DNA of 45,889 nt. It comes from Phycisphaerales bacterium. Its GTDB lineage: Bacteria > Planctomycetota > Phycisphaerae > Sedimentisphaerales > Anaerobacaceae. Shown here piece by piece: positions 33,270 through 39,388 of this stretch. Below the pieces are notes generated by a model that did not search any database, was not told where the DNA came from, and saw only the letters and a list, made by a program, of their open reading frames with translations. Made by a program: the position numbers and the translations under genes. The DNA is taken from NCBI GenBank assembly GCA_030602885.1, contig JAUVYV010000029.1, forward strand, positions 1 through 45,889, read 5' to 3'. Each line of letters opens with the position of its first letter. Position 1 is the stretch's first letter.

Positions 33270-34082
33270 TCACTCCAAATCAAACGGCGTATTATCCACC
33301 GGCTCGAACCAACCTAATAAAAATTCTTCCGAATTCGCACCGTAATTGTTGATACCACCCGATTCCGCAAGCTCTCGCGCATCTACGTGCCCGTCCGACC
33401 AGGCAATATTCGCAAGCCCTTGATGCCGAAAATGTATCGAAGGCGACGAATACATACTCGTAATCATTTGGCCCGCTATCACAAAATAAGGCGGTTCTGC
33501 AAATGAATACTCGTGAAGATACGGCTGCCCATTGTCGTCAAGCCTTGCCATCGCACAATCCGCAAACATCAGCGTCTCGCTCGGCCGCTTCACCTCACTC
33601 AAACGCGCCGTCAGAGAATAACGCTCCGCGAACCCAAGCCCCTTCTGCCACACCCTGCTGCCGATATACGTCATATTGTACCCATACCCCCCACAGCCCT
33701 GCTCGAAGTTCAGACCCCACGCAGCACCTTTACGAAACTTCACCTTCACCGGACATTCCTTCACCTTCCCGTCCGCAAGGTACCCTGCCAGCGGGCCTTT
33801 AAGAGGATCGAACGGCTCATTCGCGTCACTCCGTACCCCGTGCCATCGTCGTTTTCCTCCTAGCGCCGATATTATGTCCGGTGCTGCCGCCACAAGGTAT
33901 CCGTCGTTCTCCGTCGCATAACCGCTGTTCGCCAGAAATAACTGACGAAGGTTCGACCGGCAAACTATGCTCTTACCCTGCAGCCGTGCTCGAGCCAGTG
34001 CAGGCATCAGTATCGCCATCAATACCGATATCGTCGATATCACCACCATCAGCTCTACCAGGCTAAACCCTCTTTTACGCAT
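33270..34082 (-). CDS. Type II secretion-like pseudopilin / DUF1559-style prepilin
   Basis: A 270-aa protein starting MRKRGFSLVELMVVIS: a type IV prepilin leader cut before Phe with Glu5 in the mature N-terminal helix, followed by NLRQLFLANSGYATENDGYL. The C-terminal segment HFRHQGLANIAWSDGHVD matches the H-x-G...DG-V signature of the DUF1559 / planctomycete pseudopilin families. It inserts in the inner membrane and, after PilD processing, may assemble into a pseudopilus or act as an anchored surface protein. It is the last gene of the riboswitch-led minus-strand group (45 nt after the dockerin protein). The start at 34082 is set by the leader; the frame is open to 34139. Confidence 0.82.
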   Translation of the reverse strand: MRKRGFSLVELMVVISTISVLMAILMPALARARLQGKSIVCRSNLRQLFLANSGYATENDGYLVAAAPDIISALGGKRRWHGVRSDANEPFDPLKGPLAGYLADGKVKECPVKVKFRKGAAWGLNFEQGCGGYGYNMTYIGSRVWQKGLGFAERYSLTARLSEVKRPSETLMFADCAMARLDDNGQPYLHEYSFAEPPYFVIAGQMITSMYSSPSIHFRHQGLANIAWSDGHVDARELAESGGINNYGANSEEFLLGWFEPVDNTPFDLE

Positions 34083-34126
34083 CTCAAACTCACACCGCTC
34101 TAACCTGCAACCTGTAATCTGTGACC

Positions 34127-35179
34127 CTACTTCCTCCACTGCTCTACTGCTCCCCAGTCGCCCGCCAGAACCGCAAAATCCTTCAAATCAACCACATAAT
34201 CCCTCGGTCCTGCAACATCGCACCTGGCCGAAAACGCACTCTCCCCGAAATGCTCCTGCCACGCCCATGCAAACTCGTGCAAATCGTCCAGGTCCACTAT
34301 CCCATCCAGATTAATGTCCCCACGATACTCCTGCGGATGCAAAACTCCTATCGCCTCCAGATCGAATCCGCCCGAATCATACGTCTCCCACGCATCGTAA
34401 ATCGGGTGGTTCCCATCATAGTTCCCCCACTCAGGCCAACTGCACGGGTCGACATGCTCGCTCGCCTCATCAACAAAGTCCCCGCTGCCCGGTATATCCA
34501 CTATCCGCACATAGTTGATGTTGTTGATATCCACAAGCCCCGCCATAACGTTCGGCTCACCGGCAAGCACACGCAAATCGAACGGTGTCCCTCTGCATAT
34601 CCCGTAACCATTCTGATGCTTGCCCGCAAGACCGTAAACGTCGCTCGCATATATCATTCCGTAATTGCCCACCGCCTCCGGCGTCAGTGACACCCCCGCA
34701 AACCGCACATAATAAGTATTATCACTCGACACCTCCACGTACCCTAATTCAGCAAACATCTCAACAAATGCATACCCGTTCTCGAATACGACAAAATCGT
34801 AACCCGCCCCATCTGAAATCACCGCATCGAACGATAACGTTATCCGCCCGCACGGCACACCGCTCGCAATTTGGCCGCTGCTCAGGTCCCCTAAGCTCAC
34901 TATATCAAGATGGTCGCCTGTCACCGGCCCCAGCGCATACCACGGGTCATCCCAGTCAGGCCCAACCCCAGGCGCCGGCTCGTAGCTCACCGCCTCCGCC
35001 GCCCAGCCCCGAAACATCGGATTCAATACCGCATCCGAATCCCACGGGTCTGCCTCACGCCAGTCGTCGCCGACAAATCCATGCACCCCACGCTCATTGT
35101 AAGGCCCCGCATTCACCACACTCACCATCCCTGCAATGCTCACCACAAATACTATCGTTCCGCTTCTCACTGACGCCAT
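34127..35179 (-). CDS. Secreted surface protein with C-terminal dockerin module
   Basis: A 350-aa protein with a signal peptide (VFVVSIAGMVSVVNA). The body (residues 25-280) is a beta-rich domain annotated in other genomes only as a cell-surface protein (RITLSFDAVISDGAGYDFVV, then YVEVSSDNTYYVRFAGVSL). The C-terminus carries two dockerin-type Ca loops: DINLDGIVDLDD and, 26 residues on, the degenerate CDVAGPRDYVVDLKD. ATG 35179 has GGAGAGG upstream. It follows the DUF4465 gene (136 nt apart) behind the cobalamin riboswitch; proteins of this domain and DUF4465 are sometimes encoded together near cobalamin-uptake genes. Ligand unknown; cobamide binding is inference. Confidence 0.75.
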   Translation of the reverse strand: MASVRSGTIVFVVSIAGMVSVVNAGPYNERGVHGFVGDDWREADPWDSDAVLNPMFRGWAAEAVSYEPAPGVGPDWDDPWYALGPVTGDHLDIVSLGDLSSGQIASGVPCGRITLSFDAVISDGAGYDFVVFENGYAFVEMFAELGYVEVSSDNTYYVRFAGVSLTPEAVGNYGMIYASDVYGLAGKHQNGYGICRGTPFDLRVLAGEPNVMAGLVDINNINYVRIVDIPGSGDFVDEASEHVDPCSWPEWGNYDGNHPIYDAWETYDSGGFDLEAIGVLHPQEYRGDINLDGIVDLDDLHEFAWAWQEHFGESAFSARCDVAGPRDYVVDLKDFAVLAGDWGAVEQWRK

Positions 35180-35220
35180 CACCCTCTCCGCTGCACCTCA
35201 TCCATCCTGCCCATCACACA

Positions 35221-35264
35221 TATTTAACCCCGCAATCTTGTCCCGACGTGGTTTGTCGGGGTTT
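35221..35264. repeat. TATTTAACCCC-led hairpin
   Basis: TATTTAACCCCG is followed by a hairpin, CCCGAC (35242-35247)/GTCGGG (35255-35260), then GTTTATT on the plus strand; the outer AACCCCG also pairs with CGGGGTT. It shares its leader with the elements at 26684 and 36241. It lies between the two minus-strand surface-protein genes, so it may act as an mRNA-processing or partial termination site. Confidence 0.5.
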
Positions 35265-35314
35265 ATTGTGGCCTTCGCCTGCGAATACTCTGGCGCTACG
35301 CTACCCAAGAAAGC

Positions 35315-36088
35315 TCACCGCTTCCTCTTCAACGCAACTACACCCAGACCCATCAGCAAAACCATACCCGGCTCAGGAACAACAATACTGTCAATCACGA
35401 AGTACACCGGCGTATTCATCCCATACTCTCCAACGTCACTGCTGCTGAGCGAAAACTCCACGCTCGACACCTCTCCCAGCGGACCCAAATCCACGTACTC
35501 CCACCCATCCACAATGTAATCCAGACCGTTGTCCGCAAAGCGATAATCGGCTAAATAAAAATCAACCGTCCCTGTCACCTCTTCAAGCTCATTCTTGCCC
35601 GTTATCGTCAGCAAAAACCAGTCCGCGTCATCGCCGCTCGCACCGCCGAACTGCTTGGCAAACATGTCCCCATACATCATCGAATAATAAGCATAGTTGT
35701 TGTTCGTCACGCTTAACCCCGCAATCACGCTCGGCATCTCCAGCATCATCGTCGGCGGCCCGCCCCAACCTACATAACCCACCGCGTAATTCGCAGAGCC
35801 GCCTTCTCCGCTGCCCGTTATCGCATTGTACTGGGCGCCCCAGTCGCTCGCCGCCGTATCCGTAATATTCGAATACGCAAATCCTTTCCACGAGCCGTAC
35901 GTCTCATTGTAATCGTTCGCAAACCACGCACCACCGCTGCTAAACCCACCGCTCAAGTCCGCACCATTCCAATACGACTCACTCGCCAGGCTCAATTCCT
36001 CAAAATCAATAATCGTCTCTCCCTTAACCATCCCCGCCAACACAAATACAACACAAATACAAAGCATCACCCTTTCCGAAGCCGTCAT
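35315..36088 (-). CDS. DUF4465 protein with PEP-CTERM sorting signal
   Basis: A 257-aa exported protein. Signal peptide (VMLCICVVFVLAGMVKG), then the DUF4465 domain: FEELSLASESYWNG, SGGAWFANDYNETYGSWKGF, NYAVGYVGWG and YFVIDSIVV at its end. The C-terminal tail VVPEPGMVLLMGLGVVALKRKR-type ends with PEP, a transmembrane stretch and basic residues: an exosortase target, so the protein is probably anchored or released at the cell surface. DUF4465 genes are recurrent in Bacteroidota cobalamin-uptake loci. Here it is the first gene after a cobalamin riboswitch on the same strand. A GAGGAGA site precedes the ATG. No exosortase or BtuB-type transporter is in the window. Confidence 0.8.
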   Translation of the reverse strand: MTASERVMLCICVVFVLAGMVKGETIIDFEELSLASESYWNGADLSGGFSSGGAWFANDYNETYGSWKGFAYSNITDTAASDWGAQYNAITGSGEGGSANYAVGYVGWGGPPTMMLEMPSVIAGLSVTNNNYAYYSMMYGDMFAKQFGGASGDDADWFLLTITGKNELEEVTGTVDFYLADYRFADNGLDYIVDGWEYVDLGPLGEVSSVEFSLSSSDVGEYGMNTPVYFVIDSIVVPEPGMVLLMGLGVVALKRKR

Positions 36089-36240
36089 TCTCTCTTCTCC
36101 TCACTAATACAAAAATTATTCTCATAAACTCCCCTTTCTCTCCTCCTCCATCACCGACAATCAATCCGTTAATACCACACCCAACTGAATCCCGTCTCAC
36201 CTCCTTTCTATCCAAAAGAATCAATGCCCACGAAATTTTA

Positions 36241-36268
36241 TATTTAACCCCCACCCCTGCGGTGGGGG
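36241..36268. repeat. TATTTAACCCC-led GC hairpin
   Basis: TATTTAA leads into CCCCCACC (36248-36255)/GGTGGGGG (36261-36268). On the minus strand it follows the terminator at 36284-36323 and lies in the leader of the DUF4465 gene. Shared leader with 26684 and 35221. Confidence 0.5.
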
Positions 36269-36283
36269 TCCTTCAGCGCGCAA

Positions 36284-36323
36284 ACAAAAAGGCCGTCGCT
36301 CCCGCAACAGGAACGACGGCCTT
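36284..36323 (-). terminator. Intrinsic terminator between riboswitch and DUF4465 gene
   Basis: On the minus strand AAGGCCGTCG (36323-36314) and CGACGGCCTT (36298-36289) pair perfectly and are followed by a T run (36290-36286). It lies 112 nt after the aptamer and 195 nt before the DUF4465 ATG, on the same strand, so it could be the riboswitch expression platform. I found no convincing antiterminator; only AGGAAC in the gap can pair with GTTCCT in the terminator loop. Confidence 0.8.
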
Positions 36324-36434
36324 AATTCCGATAACATCTAACTCAGACCAAACTGCCTTCACAAAATCACAGCGCACCGGACCGAGTTGTCTCCGGGTTC
36401 CTTATCGCGAGAACTCCGCACACTTAACCGAATA

Positions 36435-36725
36435 CAGGCAGGTTTTCTGACTTGCGCCCTACCTCGAGGACCCCTTCCCATCCAAAACTAATCTTCGAAA
36501 CGCAAGACAGGCACAATAACACACCTGCCAACCGTTTGGGGTATAAAAGATTAGTCCCGAACAGTGGGACTACTGCCTCTCGGATTTCCGACCATTAATC
36601 GGAACGGACGCTCACAGCGGCGCGACCACCCGGGATTCTCACCCGGTTCCCTTTTTATCTATCCCAAAGCATTCAACGCTTCAGGACCCGCACTCGGCCT
36701 ATTAACTTCTAAAAGAGCAACCAAC
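36435..36725 (-). promoter_or_regulatory. Cobalamin (AdoCbl) riboswitch aptamer
   Basis: Read on the minus strand the conserved B12 elements appear in order: GTTGGTTGC at the 5' end, AAAGGGAACCGGGTGAGAA then TCCCGGG, the core GGTCGCGCCGCTGTGAGC (matching the consensus CCCGCNACTGT region), GGCAGTAGTCCCACTG, TGGGAAGG, GAGGTAGGG and the closing CAAGTCAGAAAACCTGCC. This is the RF00174 architecture with an extra stem inserted in the middle. Cobalamin binding normally switches off B12-uptake genes. The only genes downstream on this strand before a strand change are the DUF4465 protein, the dockerin surface protein and the pseudopilin. Confidence 0.9.
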
Positions 36726-36807
36726 AAAACTTTTACCACTCACTCTACACCACTGCAACAAAAAAACAAAAAAAAATCACTCCAATCGTGCCGAACTACT
36801 CGCTTAG

Positions 36808-36892
36808 CCCCGCCCACTGTGGGCGGGGTAATTCGTTGGCATTCGCCCGCCCTGCCCACATCTTACCCCCCAACCGCTGGCCACGCCAGCGG
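36808..36892. repeat. Two perfect GC palindromes
   Basis: CCCCGCCCAC/GTGGGCGGGG (36808-36828) and CCGCTGGC/GCCAGCGG (36874-36892). Neither has a T run. From here to 37224 there is no gene; CCTGCCTGCCGC occurs twice (about 36971 and 37023). The whole stretch lies where strand composition changes sign. Confidence 0.5.
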
Positions 36893-37224
36893 CATAATAG
36901 CCCCGTCCTCCGGGCGTGAGTGCAAACGTGAGGGATGCTTTGTTCTCACACACCCGTCCTCTGGGCCGCGGCCTGCCTGCCGCAATCGAACCGTCTGACT
37001 TCAGCCCAAGACCATGATACCTGCCTGCCGCTACGGCACGCTACGCCGTGACGAGTGTGGCTATACTGAATCCAAAAACAGGGTCAATCTGCGTCCAAAC
37101 ATTTCGTGAACATTCGTGATACTTCGTGGTTCCAATTTCTTTTGTGCCACTGGATGTCTTACTTACTTGTCCCAGCACGCGGTAGGCAGGGTCAAGAGGC
37201 GTTGAGATATGAGGGCGGTTTTTC

Positions 37225-39156
37225 TTATCGATATGATCTTTGGAGCCAGACGGCGGATAGGTACCAGATATCGTCGTAATCGACCTGGCCGTTGCCGGTG
37301 ATGTCCTCGCCGGCGCCGAGCCAGCTTTCGGCGAGCGTCGAGAAGTCTTTGAAGTTGACGATACCGTCTCCATTGAGGTCGGCCTGTTCGATCCAGAACC
37401 AAGTTGTACCCATTAGCCAGTCGTCGGCGAAGAGACCTAAGTCCTGGATCCCGACGGTGGCGCTTCTGTTGAGATCTGCCGGTGATAACTGGCCGACGTA
37501 GCGGAAATCGGCGGCGAAGTATGAATAGTCCGTCAAGTCCACGAAACCATCGTTGTTTATGTCGGCAAGCAGGGCCCAACCGGCAGGAGGGGCGCTTGCT
37601 TGGTACGTTCCGCCGAACGCGCCCATATTAATTCTGTTTCTTTCATAGCCGTACTCGTAGGGGGCCGGTGAGCCGGGGTTTCCGGCATCGATACAGGGGC
37701 TGGTAATTGTGCCCCCTGTCCAGCCATTTGCGTCGGTCCACTGCCATGGGATACTGCTCAGGTGGTATTCGTTATTCTCGGGATCAATGAAGCACGGGTC
37801 CAGGTCAAGGTTGCCAAGCCCCCAGTCAATATAGCAATCGGTGGCGACATAGGCATCTGTCTGGCCGCCCTGAATGTCGGAGTATGATACGGACAGGGTT
37901 GATGGATTTGAGGCACTTAGCAAAGCCAGCTCATTTCCGAAGGCAGCGAAATTGTTCCACAGTATGGAATTCATCAGATTTACACTGCTTGCGCCGTCGC
38001 AGCAAAGGGCACCTCCAACAGCCCAGGACATGTTGTCAGCCAGTGTGCAGTTTATGATAGTAGGACTGCCCCCCAAGCAGCATATTCCACCGCCTTTGCT
38101 CGATGCCGTGCTGCTGATTATAGTGCAATTCGTTATAGTCGGGCTGCTTTCGCACAAAATGGCGCCGCCGTTATCGTGATAGCCGTTGATAATAGTCAGC
38201 CCATCGATAATGGAGTTTGGCTCTTCTCCGCTATGGAAGTGGAAGGCTCTGTGTTTGTTTTGCAGGGAGCCCTGGCAGTTTATAACCACTGTGACAATCT
38301 GGTCATTCGAGCGTGTCGCCCGGACGGTGACAGGTTTTCCGTTGAGGTCGAGGTCGATGTTACTGCTTCCAGTATAGGTGCCCGGCCGAACGACGACGTG
38401 TCCGCCTTCGGCGGCGATATCAATGCCTTTTTGTATGGTCTTGAATGGCAGGTTCGATGTCCCCAGCCCTGTGATGTCGCTTCCGTCGTTTGCGACGTAA
38501 ACGCGTGCCTGTATTTTGTAAGTATAAACCCAGTCGAACTGATAGTGAGGCACGTCGTTCATATCATTGGCGAGCTCCGGAGGAAGTGTATTTAACTGGA
38601 CGATGCTGTCAACGACATCCATTCCTTCCAGTACCTGCCCGAAGACGCAGTATCCGTATCCGTACGGGTCATTTTCAAGGTCAAGGTCAGTGTTGTCTGT
38701 TGTGTTTATGTAGAACTGTGACGTGGCCGAGTTCGGGTCGCTGGTTCTGGCCATGGCGATTGTTCCGCGGATGTTGCTCAGGCCGTTGTAGCTTTCGTTG
38801 ATTATTGGGTCTCGCAGCCCCTCCGTTACAAGCCAGGGGCCGTAGCGTGTGCCGCCGCTTTTTACGCCCCAATACCCTCCTCCCTGGATGAGCCCGAAGT
38901 TCGGGTCGTTTTCGTTTTTGATGCGGTGAATGATGAGTGGGTCGTAGAAACCGGAGTTGACGTAATAGAGGAAGTTGTCGACCGTGATCGGTGCCTGGGC
39001 GGGGAACAGTTCAATTGTTATTGCGCCGAGAGTGGTATGCATTACCACTTTTGGCGTATCCTGGCTTGGCGGCAGGAGGTAAGCGCCGGATTCAGCACCG
39101 ATGGCCAGAAGAGCCAAAAAGGCAAGGCAGGCAATATATTTCACCCTCGCACCCAT
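37225..39156 (-). CDS. Secreted cyclophilin-type peptidyl-prolyl isomerase fused to beta-helix and dockerins
   Basis: A 643-aa exported protein. After the signal peptide (YIACLAFLALLAIGAESGA) comes a cyclophilin domain (about 33-220: VVMHTTLGAITIELFP, ITVDNFLYYVNSGFYD, HRI, NIRGTIAMART, SQFYINTTDN, VFGQVLEGMDVVDSI). Residues 220-520 form a right-handed beta-helix with the usual GTYTG opening and repeating TITNCTI-like turns. The C-terminal 110 residues carry four EF-like loops (DINNDGFVDLTD, DLNRSATVGIQD, DLNGDGIVNFKD, DITGNGQVDYDD), that is two dockerin-type modules. Cyclophilins speed proline isomerisation; an extracellular one attached to a polysaccharide-binding fold is unusual. A good promoter lies upstream. 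The start lacks a clear Shine-Dalgarno; GTG 12 bp downstream is an alternative. Confidence 0.85.
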   Translation of the reverse strand: MGARVKYIACLAFLALLAIGAESGAYLLPPSQDTPKVVMHTTLGAITIELFPAQAPITVDNFLYYVNSGFYDPLIIHRIKNENDPNFGLIQGGGYWGVKSGGTRYGPWLVTEGLRDPIINESYNGLSNIRGTIAMARTSDPNSATSQFYINTTDNTDLDLENDPYGYGYCVFGQVLEGMDVVDSIVQLNTLPPELANDMNDVPHYQFDWVYTYKIQARVYVANDGSDITGLGTSNLPFKTIQKGIDIAAEGGHVVVRPGTYTGSSNIDLDLNGKPVTVRATRSNDQIVTVVINCQGSLQNKHRAFHFHSGEEPNSIIDGLTIINGYHDNGGAILCESSPTITNCTIISSTASSKGGGICCLGGSPTIINCTLADNMSWAVGGALCCDGASSVNLMNSILWNNFAAFGNELALLSASNPSTLSVSYSDIQGGQTDAYVATDCYIDWGLGNLDLDPCFIDPENNEYHLSSIPWQWTDANGWTGGTITSPCIDAGNPGSPAPYEYGYERNRINMGAFGGTYQASAPPAGWALLADINNDGFVDLTDYSYFAADFRYVGQLSPADLNRSATVGIQDLGLFADDWLMGTTWFWIEQADLNGDGIVNFKDFSTLAESWLGAGEDITGNGQVDYDDIWYLSAVWLQRSYR

Positions 39157-39208
39157 TTTTAAATACTACGGCAATCTGAGCGATATAACATAGCACCCCA
39201 ATAGACGT

Positions 39209-39237
39209 ATTATACACAAACGTGGGTCTTTGGTCAA
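39209..39237 (-). promoter_or_regulatory. Strong sigma-70 promoter of the cyclophilin-fusion gene
   Basis: On the minus strand TTGACC (39237-39232), a 17-bp spacer and TATAAT (39214-39209); transcription would start near 39202, 46 nt before the ATG. Confidence 0.75.
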
Positions 39238-39313
39238 TACGCAAGTGATTTTGGGCAGGTTCGTTAGGGTATTTGCAGGGGGGCCGAAAAACGGGTTTAC
39301 GACTTTGAGCTGG

Positions 39314-39330
39314 TTTGTTACAATAACAAA
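39314..39330 (+). promoter_or_regulatory. Palindrome upstream of uvrA, possible operator
   Basis: TTTGTTA-CAA-TAACAAA is a perfect 7+3+7 palindrome 59 bp before the uvrA ATG. It does not match the E. coli or Bacillus LexA boxes, but Planctomycetes may use another motif. Chance cannot be excluded for an AT-rich palindrome. Confidence 0.35.
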
Positions 39331-39388
39331 TTTGGTTATTATCGGAATTTTCGGGTTTTTCAGTGGCGAAGCGGATGAGTGAAGTTTT

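Noticed and set aside
33503-35448. Plus-strand ORFs opposite the pseudopilin and surface-protein genes
   Set aside because: They are Pro/Arg/Ser-rich antisense frames caused by the C-rich plus strand, without ribosome sites.
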